DNA from: Segetibacter koreensis DSM 18137
GTDB taxonomy: Bacteria; Bacteroidota; Bacteroidia; Chitinophagales; Chitinophagaceae
NCBI RefSeq assembly: GCF_000374045.1
Contig: NZ_KB893323.1
Location: 1-64,000, forward strand
Direction of reading: 5' to 3'
DNA length: 64,000 bases
The position numbers were made by a program, and so were the translations under genes. Below, piece by piece: positions 54,870 to 63,234 of this stretch (position 1 is the first letter of the stretch; every line of letters begins with the position of its first letter). The notes beneath the pieces were generated by a model. That model was given only the letters and a program-made list of their open reading frames with translations. It did not search any database and was not told the DNA's origin.

Positions 54870-57800
54870 CTAGTTCGTTTTGCCTTTAATAAAACTTTTA
54901 TTAGTGCTAAAGCCTTCACCTTTAAGGGTTATTATAAACATACCAGTATTTAGTGAAGAAATATCAACTTGCAAAGTTTTACCTGAAACAACTACAGGGT
55001 AGCTTTTTAATATACTTCCGCCTATATTTTGAATTGTCAATGTAGCTTGCTGCTGACTTTGAATTTCATCAAAACTTAAATTAATTACATCAGTTGCAGG
55101 GTTAGGGAACAATTTAAAATTAATTGTTTTAGAAGCATTATTGCCTGCAATCTTTTGAATTAAGTCAGTGCTATCATTATTTATAGTAGTGGAAGATTGA
55201 TTATTATTTGACCTGCTTGAGGTCACATATATTTTTACGCTCGACGATGTGGTGCTAAGACCTTTGTTGTCTGTAGCTTTAGCGGTAATTGTATAAGTAC
55301 CTCCGGGTACATTACTCCAGGAGTAACTGTATGTACCATTGTACTCTGTATGAAGAAGTTTACTTCCGCTAAAAAATTCCACTTTGCTTATACTACCATC
55401 GGCATCGGTTGCTTTAGCAAGCATATAAATCGTTGAGCCGGTTTTATAACTCGCATTATTGGTTGGGCTGGAAAGACTTACAGTAGGGGCTTTATTTCCT
55501 GTTGACGTTCCTACATATATCTTGGCAGTTGAGGATGTCGTGGTCAGACCTTTATTGTCTGTTGCTTTTGCGGTAATTGTATAAGTACCGGCAGGTACGT
55601 TACTCCATGAGTAACTATAGGTGCCATTATACTCAGTATGTAGTAATTTAGTTCCGCTGTAAAATTCAACCTTACTTATAGAGCCATCAGGATCTGTTGC
55701 TGTAGCAAGCATATTTATAGTCGATCCACTGCTATAACTTGCATTGTTTGTTGGATTGGTAAGACTTACACTTGGCGCTTTATTTCCGGTTGAACTTCCA
55801 ACATACACTGTAACACTTGACGAGGTAGTAACTGCGCCATCATTGTCCGTAGCTTTAGCAGTTAAAGTATAAGTTCCGGCAGGTAAATTGCCTAATGAAC
55901 AATTATATGGAGCGCTGGTCTCTGTTTTTATCAGGGTACTACCTTTATAAAAATCAACTTTACTTACTGTTCCATCATTATCAGATGCAGAGGCACTTAT
56001 GTTAACTGTAGCCGGTGCAGTAAAACTTGAATTAGTAGCAGGACTTGTAATACTTACATTAGGAGCAGTATTTCCTGTAGTTACTGTTCCGTCTTTTATT
56101 AAAACCGCAGATGTAAAAGGCTTTAAGGTTATACTATTCGAATACTTTTGGTTTCTGGCATCAACATAAGTGGTATTTAAAGAAACAGTTTTATCCGCTT
56201 TGGTTGCATTATATACAAATTTGATATTATCGTCCGGATATTGTTTAAATGTTTTTTCACTTAATTTGGAGTTAGCATCTTTTGAATAGGTGGATTTCCA
56301 GACAGGCAAGTCTGCCATGGTTTTTTTCTGGTTAGATTGATAAAGATAAATAGTTGCATTAATCAGCGCAGATGGATTAATAGGTCTTGCATAAAAATTA
56401 TAATCCATATTTCCGGCTGACTTGATATCAGCATTATCAAATCTGCTTAGTACAGCCGTAACCGGCTGATCAGAAGTTTTAGAAAAGAAAATGTTATTGG
56501 TAATAGTTTGGTTTCTAAAACCTCCGCTTGCATCATGTTTCATATGCAGCTGTCCCCAACCATTATTATAAGAAGTATTATTGGTTACAGTAATGTCTCT
56601 ATTATTATGAAGATAGATACCACGGTTAGAGTTGGCGATTGTATTACCAGAAATTTCTACACCGTTTATGAAACCATCAAAATAAAGACCGTCAGCAGAG
56701 GAGAAAGTTACACTAGTACCTTCGTGTGCTCCTATACCATTTAATATAATATTACCTGTTACTTTTCTACCGGTATTATTAACAGAGTTAGAAGCATTAT
56801 ATGCATAGATTCCACCACCATCGTCTTTTACAAAACAAAAAGTATCAATATAATTATTTTTTACTACACAATAATTACCCCCCATAGCTATCCCCAAAAA
56901 GCCTGAATTAGTAATCTGGTTATACTCCGCTAGACCATTTTCATTTATTCTGATTCCGGCACCCTGTCCATCACCACTTTGGCCCATTCCGGCAACAGAG
57001 TATGAATTTTTCACAATATTGTTTCTAACAATTGCATGCGGATTTGAACTACCGGCCGAAATGCCATTGTTATATGAGTTTGATACGGTACAATTTTCAA
57101 TCGTAAAATAAGAATGATTAGAAAGACTTACCCCATCTTTTCCTGAAAAAAGAACATCGCAGTTTTTAATTTGAATGTTGTTGCCGCTATTAATATCAAT
57201 ACCGTCTTGATTTGCTCCCTTAAATGTCAAATTATCAAATATAACATAACTTCTGCTTTTTGAATAAATTAAATAATCAAGGGCAGATGCTTTTACAGTA
57301 TAAGAAGATGGAGAATTAGAGCCAAAATACATGCTCAGTTTTTTTGTCGATGGATTGTAGTACCACTCTCCTAACTGATCAAGAGTTTTAATACTATTTT
57401 GTATAAAATAGCCATAATTATTTTGAGCATCATTTCCAGCATAATTTATAGTGTGTCCGGAATGAGAGTTGATTTTATATCTATCCAGCTTCCAGTGACA
57501 AGGTCTTATAACCAATTCAGCTCCTGTCCAGTTTGGAGATGACGATAATTCATTATCAGTGATCGTATTAGTTCCATGAGACTCCAACGTTAAATATCCT
57601 TTATTTGTCGCGTCAGCATTAGGATATCTCCCCATGCCTTTTTCAACATCATTTAGCAGCACAACGTTAACAGCCGCGCCAAAGGCTGAGTTAGCGCTGC
57701 ATTCATAAACACCTTTGTATGAAGAATTTGCTGTCCATCCTGAAAGGGTAACCAGGGAAGTGATCACCGGCCTGTTTCCAGTTCCGTAGGCACCAATAAG

Positions 57801-58061
57801 AATAGGCGAACCGGAAGTACCGGATTTATTTATCGTAATTGATCCGTAAAATGTTTCGCCCCGTTTAAAAAGTACAGCGTCACCGGGATTAAGACTACTA
57901 AAAAAGGAATTAAGTTTATTGATTGTTTTCCATGGAGTAGAAGGATTTTGAGCCTCAGATGAACTTCTGGAATCATTTCCTGAAGAAGTCGAGAAATAAT
58001 AAGTTGTGGCCCATGCAGAGTGTAGAAAAAAAACTAAAAGTAAAGTTAATGATGCCTTCAT
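54870..58061 (-). CDS. T9SS right-handed beta-helix protein with three Ig domains
   Basis: 1063 residues from ATG 58061 (MKASLTLLLVFFLHSAWA signal). The frame extends upstream, but those 58 residues do not look like a protein start. The core begins YYFSTSSGNDSRSSSEAQ and has the beta-helix at about 290-560 (FVKDDGGGIYAYN). The closing beta-domain (KTVSLNTTYVDARNQKY) ends near 655. Three Ig-like domains follow (about 662-750, 759-845, 855-940) and then a T9SS tail (about 982-1063; LFPNPATDVINLS). Ig domains 2 and 3 are almost identical, which indicates recent duplication. It has no CBM-like insert and no N-terminal repeat, unlike its neighbour at 49063. Surface role as above, no catalytic site recognised. 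Confidence 0.88.
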   Translation of the reverse strand: MKASLTLLLVFFLHSAWATTYYFSTSSGNDSRSSSEAQNPSTPWKTINKLNSFFSSLNPGDAVLFKRGETFYGSITINKSGTSGSPILIGAYGTGNRPVITSLVTLSGWTANSSYKGVYECSANSAFGAAVNVVLLNDVEKGMGRYPNADATNKGYLTLESHGTNTITDNELSSSPNWTGAELVIRPCHWKLDRYKINSHSGHTINYAGNDAQNNYGYFIQNSIKTLDQLGEWYYNPSTKKLSMYFGSNSPSSYTVKASALDYLIYSKSRSYVIFDNLTFKGANQDGIDINSGNNIQIKNCDVLFSGKDGVSLSNHSYFTIENCTVSNSYNNGISAGSSNPHAIVRNNIVKNSYSVAGMGQSGDGQGAGIRINENGLAEYNQITNSGFLGIAMGGNYCVVKNNYIDTFCFVKDDGGGIYAYNASNSVNNTGRKVTGNIILNGIGAHEGTSVTFSSADGLYFDGFINGVEISGNTIANSNRGIYLHNNRDITVTNNTSYNNGWGQLHMKHDASGGFRNQTITNNIFFSKTSDQPVTAVLSRFDNADIKSAGNMDYNFYARPINPSALINATIYLYQSNQKKTMADLPVWKSTYSKDANSKLSEKTFKQYPDDNIKFVYNATKADKTVSLNTTYVDARNQKYSNSITLKPFTSAVLIKDGTVTTGNTAPNVSITSPATNSSFTAPATVNISASASDNDGTVSKVDFYKGSTLIKTETSAPYNCSLGNLPAGTYTLTAKATDNDGAVTTSSSVTVYVGSSTGNKAPSVSLTNPTNNASYSSGSTINMLATATDPDGSISKVEFYSGTKLLHTEYNGTYSYSWSNVPAGTYTITAKATDNKGLTTTSSTAKIYVGTSTGNKAPTVSLSSPTNNASYKTGSTIYMLAKATDADGSISKVEFFSGSKLLHTEYNGTYSYSWSNVPGGTYTITAKATDNKGLSTTSSSVKIYVTSSRSNNNQSSTTINNDSTDLIQKIAGNNASKTINFKLFPNPATDVINLSFDEIQSQQQATLTIQNIGGSILKSYPVVVSGKTLQVDISSLNTGMFIITLKGEGFSTNKSFIKGKTN
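55250..55800 (-). repeat. Tandem duplicated Ig-domain segment
   Basis: Two copies of about 280 bases (approximately 55500-55790 and 55220-55500) encode Ig domains 2 and 3. Both carry the same long block LLHTEYNGTYSYSWSNVP, and the DNA is visibly alike. Limits are approximate. Confidence 0.65.
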
Positions 58062-58456
58062 AAAGTAGAATTTAGCATGTTTAAAAAAGAAATATGGAAA
58101 TAAATACCCATATTTATTAAATAATTTAAAGAAACCTGCAACTACCAAAATCCATGCCATTAAAAGTTTAATCTGAAAAATATTTTTACAACTTATTAAC
58201 AAAAACACGGAGAAATTTTTGCAAGTCATTAACAAGGTGTGGCTATAAATTTGAAAAAGGAGTACAACCTTTAGGGATTTGGAAATGTAACATTTACAAT
58301 AGCATCAGCATTTTAAAAACTATAACTAGGCAAAAAATAAAATTTAATATATATGAACAATAATCTTTTTAAAGATTTCGTTAAGTTAACTTGCCTTCCT
58401 TTTATAATTCGCTTATAATAATCATGTCACCAGTATTCTAAAAAATAAAAATTCAA
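58062..58456. other. Divergent intergenic region
   Basis: AT-rich region between two divergently read genes. A + strand promoter candidate lies at 58218-58253. Nothing else stands out. Confidence 0.45.
58218..58253 (+). promoter_or_regulatory. Candidate promoter upstream of the DUF1566-like lipoprotein
   Basis: TTTG (58218-58221) and TAAATTTG (58246-58253) match the -33 and -7 boxes, with a 24-base spacer that is slightly long. It is 200 bases from the start codon. Confidence 0.3.
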
Positions 58457-59305
58457 ATGATGAGTATAATTAAGATGTACACAGTTATTGTTATTGCCTT
58501 TTTTTCAATCTTTTTAGTTAGTTGCAGCAAAGATCTCAAGGGGGATCAAAGCAAACTTCCAACTCTTGTTGCTGATACTTCTGTTACTATAATAGGAACA
58601 ACTACCCCTAATGCTGTAATTAAAGCGAATGTAACTTCAACCGGAGCGTCTCAATTAACAGAACGTGGGGTGTGCTATGATACTTTACCCAGTCCTACAG
58701 TTTCAAAAATGGTGGTAAAGTCAGATAGCGCAACAATGGGAGCGTTTTCACTAAAGCTAAACGGCCTTGGTCCTAATACAAAATATTATGTGCGTGCTTA
58801 CGCAACTAACAGTTCAGGCACAAGCTATAGCAACGAAATCACTTTTTCTATTCCTCCAGTTAAAATAGGAGACGAGTTTAAAGGAGGAATTGTTTTTTAC
58901 CTTGATGCAACAGGCCGCCATGGATTGATTGCAGCGAAAGCCGGTAACGATATTTCAGGCGTATGGGGATGTGCTGTCGATGTACCGGGTACAAAAACAG
59001 AAATAGGTAGCGGAAAAGCTAATACCAAAGCTATTTTGGATGCCTGCGGAAATACGGTGAATGTTGCTAAACTATGCGACGATTCAAAATGGTATGGATT
59101 TACTGATTGGTATTTACCATCAAGAGATGAATTAGCTGAAATGTTTAAGTATCGTGATCTAATTGGTTTTAATAATGCACCACGTTGGAGTTCGTCACAA
59201 ACAGATGCAAATACCGCCTGGTCTCACACTTTTGATGCCTCCGGTACTACAACCTCGGTAAATAAAGCTACCGTACAAGGCGCACGTCCTATACGGTCTT
59301 TTTAA
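58457..59305 (+). CDS. Lipoprotein with Fn3-like and DUF1566-like domains
   Basis: 282 residues. Lipobox LVSC (Cys23). A fibronectin-like domain (about 35-132; ERGVCYDTLPSPT and YYVRAYATNSSGTSYSNEI) is followed by a DUF1566/Lcl-type domain (about 136-282; IGDEFKGGIVFYLDATGRHG, WYGFTDWYLPSRDELAEMF and PRWSSSQTDANTAWSHTFD). Such lipoproteins sit on the cell surface or in the periplasm and may bind proteins or glycans. It is located between two beta-helix genes on the opposite strand to the larger ones. Function unknown. Confidence 0.85.
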   Translation: MMSIIKMYTVIVIAFFSIFLVSCSKDLKGDQSKLPTLVADTSVTIIGTTTPNAVIKANVTSTGASQLTERGVCYDTLPSPTVSKMVVKSDSATMGAFSLKLNGLGPNTKYYVRAYATNSSGTSYSNEITFSIPPVKIGDEFKGGIVFYLDATGRHGLIAAKAGNDISGVWGCAVDVPGTKTEIGSGKANTKAILDACGNTVNVAKLCDDSKWYGFTDWYLPSRDELAEMFKYRDLIGFNNAPRWSSSQTDANTAWSHTFDASGTTTSVNKATVQGARPIRSF

Positions 59306-59334
59306 AGTCATAAATTACTATCGGACTTACACTA

Positions 59335-59364
59335 AAAAGCTGTCTAAAAAGGACAGCTTTTTTT
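59335..59364 (+). terminator. Terminator of the lipoprotein gene
   Basis: AAAAGCTGTC (59335-59344) and GACAGCTTTT (59352-59361) with a 7-base loop, then T-run. It lies 30 bases after the stop. Confidence 0.85.
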
Positions 59365-59556
59365 ATAATTTGACTTTTAAGTTCCTCGCCAGACAAAACG
59401 AAGTGTTTAAAATTATCAGAAGCTTTAAAATAAACAATAGCTTAACTATTTCAAGAATAACTTAGCTAAAAAATAGTTCGCTTGAAATCGTAACAAGATG
59501 ACGTTTAGAAGTTTCGTTTTAAATTCCCCAAAAACACATACCTAATAAATCACCAA

Positions 59557-61536
59557 ATGAAAACCTTATTGTTTCTATTAGCATCTCTATTTTTTATAAG
59601 TAATGCAAAAGCGACAAATTATTATTTCTCTAATAATTCTGGAAATGATGACAGAACGGCTAAAGAAGCTCAAAGCCCTTCTACTCCATGGAAAACACTT
59701 AATAAATTAAATTCTTTTTCCGGCGACCTCCAGCCGGGAGATCACATATTATTCAAAAGAGGTGAAACCTTTTACGGATCAATAACACTAAAAAAATCAG
59801 GTACACCAGATATGCCTATTGTATTTTCTACTTATGGCACCGGGGAAAAACCTGTTATAACCAGTTTGGTAAATCTTACTAACTGGACTCCAACTGCCGG
59901 TTATAAAGGCGTATACGAAAGTTCTGACGCTTCTTTAGGCAAAAGCGTTAGTATTCTTTTAGTAAACAATGTTTTACAGCAGTTAGGCCGCTATCCCAAT
60001 GCTGACGCTCCAAATAAAGGATACCTCACTATCAAATCTCATAATAGCAATATTTCTATTACCGATAACGAACTGCCCCCTACTCCAAACTGGACAGGAG
60101 CGCAACTTGTTATCCGTATGGCGAGGTGGAAACTAGACAAAGAACAAATTATTTCACATGAAGGAAATACTATTACTTATAAAGCTTTTTCAAAATCAAC
60201 ACCAACAGATAATTATGGTTATTTTATTCAAAATGATGTAAAGACTCTCGATCAATTTGGAGAATGGTATTACGACCCTTCTTCTAAGAAGATGTATGTT
60301 TACTTTGGCCAAAAACCTCCATCTTCGTATTCGGTAAAGGCATCAACAATTGCGGCTTTGATTTATTCAAATAATAACAGCAATTTAGTTTTCGACAATC
60401 TGTCTATTCAGGGAGCTGATGCTTATGGCTTTAGAATTAATAATTGTACTAATGTATCCATACAAAATTGCGATATCCTTTTTTCAGGAAATACAGGTAT
60501 ATCCTTCGGAACAAGTTCATCAAACCTTAACATACAAAATTGCACCGTAGCTTACTCAAATAGCTGGGGAATGAAACTCGGAAATACTACAGGTTCAATT
60601 GTTAAAAATAATGTTATTCGAAATTCAGGTGCTATAGCAGGTATGGGAGAAAGCGATAGCGCACCGTATAAAGGTTTAGAATTTGGTGGATCAGATGACG
60701 TAATAGAAAACAATGAGATTGATAGCTCTGGTTACATAGGTATTAATTTTAATGGTAATAATCAAACCATAAAGAATAATGTAATTAACACATTTGGATT
60801 TGTAAAAGACGACGGTGGCGGAATTTATACATGGGCCGGGAACGCAAATACTATTTTTTCTAATAGAAAGGTGATTGGAAACATTGTATTAAATGGCACA
60901 GGTGCACAGGCTGGTACAAACTCCCCAAACTCTGCAGCCAACGGTATTTATATGGATGGCGCAAATGGAGTTGAAATTACCGGCAATACAGTTGCAAATA
61001 CTTTTCGGGGAATTTTTGTGAACAACGCTTTTAACATAATAGTAAAAGATAACACTTCATTCAATAATCAAACGGCATGCTATATGCAGCATGCGGGTCA
61101 CCTAGGAAACAACACGATAGTTAACAACACTTTCTTTTCGAAACTTCCTACCCAGCAACCTTTTGAAATATTCACCAATGGTAATGATGTAGATAATGTA
61201 CTAGGAACTATAGACAATAATTATTATGGACGTCCTTTGGGTAATGACAGGGTATTTAAACAAACTTATAAAAACGTTGAAGGTAAAAAGGTATCTGAAG
61301 CGCTTTCTTTAAATGATTGGAAGACTCTTCGGGGAAAAGATCCTTCTTCACACATACTTTCAATGCAAGGCAGAAGAAATATAAATCCTGATGACTACGT
61401 TCGTTTCGAATACAACGGAACAGCGGCAGACAAAACGGTATCTTTAGCAGGCAATTATAAAGACGTTAACAATAATTCATATTCAAAAAGCATCGTTATA
61501 AAACCTTACTCCTCTATAATACTATTAAAACAATAG
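59557..61536 (+). CDS. Right-handed beta-helix protein, core only
   Basis: 659 residues with a signal peptide (MKTLLFLLASLFFISNAKA). The core begins YYFSNNSGNDDRTAKEAQ, close to its two neighbours. The beta-helix lies at about 280-540 (FVKDDGGGIYTWAG). It ends directly after the closing beta-domain (KTVSLAGNYKDVNNNSY...IILLKQ) and has no Ig domains and no T9SS tail. It is thus probably periplasmic or released by another route. The strand is opposite to the other two. As with them, no catalytic motif was recognised. Confidence 0.88.
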   Translation: MKTLLFLLASLFFISNAKATNYYFSNNSGNDDRTAKEAQSPSTPWKTLNKLNSFSGDLQPGDHILFKRGETFYGSITLKKSGTPDMPIVFSTYGTGEKPVITSLVNLTNWTPTAGYKGVYESSDASLGKSVSILLVNNVLQQLGRYPNADAPNKGYLTIKSHNSNISITDNELPPTPNWTGAQLVIRMARWKLDKEQIISHEGNTITYKAFSKSTPTDNYGYFIQNDVKTLDQFGEWYYDPSSKKMYVYFGQKPPSSYSVKASTIAALIYSNNNSNLVFDNLSIQGADAYGFRINNCTNVSIQNCDILFSGNTGISFGTSSSNLNIQNCTVAYSNSWGMKLGNTTGSIVKNNVIRNSGAIAGMGESDSAPYKGLEFGGSDDVIENNEIDSSGYIGINFNGNNQTIKNNVINTFGFVKDDGGGIYTWAGNANTIFSNRKVIGNIVLNGTGAQAGTNSPNSAANGIYMDGANGVEITGNTVANTFRGIFVNNAFNIIVKDNTSFNNQTACYMQHAGHLGNNTIVNNTFFSKLPTQQPFEIFTNGNDVDNVLGTIDNNYYGRPLGNDRVFKQTYKNVEGKKVSEALSLNDWKTLRGKDPSSHILSMQGRRNINPDDYVRFEYNGTAADKTVSLAGNYKDVNNNSYSKSIVIKPYSSIILLKQ

Positions 61537-61578
61537 GAAAAAGAATTGATTTAAATTAAAAGTATCATCATTAATAGG

Positions 61579-61632
61579 TATAGGTAGTCGGCTTTCACAC
61601 ACGAGACCACAAAATAAAGCTGACTACCTATA
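61579..61632. repeat. 17-bp inverted repeat without T-run
   Basis: TATAGGTAGTCGGCTTT (61579-61595) and AAAGCTGACTACCTATA (61616-61632) pair over 17 bp with one G-T pair and a 20-base loop. It is between two convergent genes, yet no T-run follows in either direction, so it is not a classic terminator. Confidence 0.5.
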
Positions 61633-61744
61633 ACCATATGAGGTGAACCTCTAAGCTTTTCATGCAGCAGACCATGGTTAAATTACCTTTGTCAAATTGT
61701 GTATAATTACGCTAACTATTGTTTTAATATTTCTCGAACTCCAC

Positions 61745-62992
61745 TTAACCCCTCTCCTGCCATACCTGTACAAGATTAACCATGACCTCTACAGCCTTTT
61801 TCATATCTCTTACTCCAATCCATTCTTTTTTGCTGTGTATGCCTTGCATACCTGTGAATAAATTAGGACATGGTAAACCCATAAAACTAAGCCTGCTTCC
61901 ATCGGTACCACCACGTATGCTATGCCTGTGCACCTTCAGCTTACTTTTTTTGTAAGCTTCTTTTGCATACTCAACCACCTGCGGATATTTTTCCAGCACT
62001 TCTTTCATATTACGGTATTGCTCGACGATGGTAAACTCCATTTTAGCTTTGGCATGTTTGTGCAGAACGTTTTCTGCAATTTTTTTCAACCGCTCTGTGT
62101 TATGCTGTAAACCTTCCCTCGTAAAATCACGCACAATAAATTCAATGGTTGCTTTCTCTGCCAAGCCCTCCACACGCACGGGGTGAACAAAACCTTCGCG
62201 CTTTTTAGTTGTTTCCGGGCTAAATTCTTTTTTAGGAAGGGCAGCTAAAATTTCACCTGCGATCTTCAATGCATTTACCAGCCGACCTTTCGCATAACCG
62301 GGATGTGCAATCACGCCATGAACCGTTATCGTAACTGCATCTGCACTAAATGTTTCATCTTCGAGAGTACCTAATTCACCGCCATCTAGTGTGTACCCAA
62401 AATCAGCAGCCAATTTATTCATATCTAACCTAGCGGTTCCTTTTCCTATTTCCTCATCCGGGGTAAACAATATCCTTATCGTTCCATGGCTTACATGAGG
62501 ATGAGTCATTAAAAAATTTGCCATATCCATTATTTCTGCCACTCCTGCTTTATCATCTGCTCCCAGCAAGGTAGTGCCGCTTGCAGTTATAATACTTTCT
62601 CCTATATGTTCTTTCAGATATTTAAATTCTTTCACACTCAAAATCTGGGTAGTATCATCGGGAAGAGCAATATCCTTTCCATCATATTTTTCATGAAGAA
62701 TAGGCTTTACATTAGTACCGCTGCAATCAGGGGCAGTATCTACGTGGCTGCAAAAACAAATAACCGGAACCTCTTTAGTGGTGTTTGAAGGAATTGTTGC
62801 ATATACATATCCAAACTCATCTACATGCGCATCGCTTACTCCCATCGACAATAATTCTTCTACAAGTATATTACTCAAATTCTTCTGCTTCTCAGTAGAG
62901 GGCGAAGCATTGCTTTGCGGATTACTTTGTGTATCAACCTGCACATATCTCAAAAATCTTTCAACGCATGTAAACTTATAACTATCAAACAT
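61745..62992 (-). CDS. pepT: Peptidase T (tripeptide aminopeptidase)
   Basis: 415 residues, the full length of the M20B family. The zinc ligands are visible: His in CFCSHVDTAPD, bridging Asp in LGADDKAG, Glu pair in FTPDEEIG, Asp in YTLDGG and the C-terminal His in GIHSKKEW. The dimerisation/lid domain sits between about 210 and 320. It removes the N-terminal residue from tripeptides in the cytoplasm, using two metal ions. It is convergent with the core beta-helix gene. Confidence 0.95.
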   Translation of the reverse strand: MFDSYKFTCVERFLRYVQVDTQSNPQSNASPSTEKQKNLSNILVEELLSMGVSDAHVDEFGYVYATIPSNTTKEVPVICFCSHVDTAPDCSGTNVKPILHEKYDGKDIALPDDTTQILSVKEFKYLKEHIGESIITASGTTLLGADDKAGVAEIMDMANFLMTHPHVSHGTIRILFTPDEEIGKGTARLDMNKLAADFGYTLDGGELGTLEDETFSADAVTITVHGVIAHPGYAKGRLVNALKIAGEILAALPKKEFSPETTKKREGFVHPVRVEGLAEKATIEFIVRDFTREGLQHNTERLKKIAENVLHKHAKAKMEFTIVEQYRNMKEVLEKYPQVVEYAKEAYKKSKLKVHRHSIRGGTDGSRLSFMGLPCPNLFTGMQGIHSKKEWIGVRDMKKAVEVMVNLVQVWQERG

Positions 62993-63137
62993 CTTTACTA
63001 ATTTTAGGCAAATTAGTTATTAGGACTGATGGAAAAAAACTGAAGTACAAATGTTAAAGGGTAACCGTTTCTGTTTATCGTAAGCCTGCATCCGAAGATT
63101 TTTTTATGATCCTTGCTATTTACTACTATTGCGCTTC

Positions 63138-63158
63138 TGTTGCGTCGCACTCTTGTAC
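63138..63158 (+). repeat. Dispersed intergenic 21-mer, copy 2
   Basis: Begins TGTTGCGTCGCAC and ends CTTGTAC; differs from the copy at 19705 in one base. A TATCTTTA sequence (63164-63171) follows the inner TTG by 21 bases, so the repeat could overlap a -33 promoter element. Confidence 0.5.
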
Positions 63159-63234
63159 TTTTATATCTTTATTCTGCATAAGCAACGATTGCTGATCTTA
63201 GCCAAAGATAAATACAGTATTTTAAAGTCATAAA

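Noticed and set aside
58062-58235. 58-residue upstream extension of the second beta-helix gene
   Set aside because: It precedes a perfect signal peptide start at 58061, and its residues would spoil the export signal.
61684-61691. TACCTTTG, a -7 box match on the + strand
   Set aside because: It faces into the 3' end of pepT, which is on the minus strand, and no + strand gene follows within 1.5 kb.
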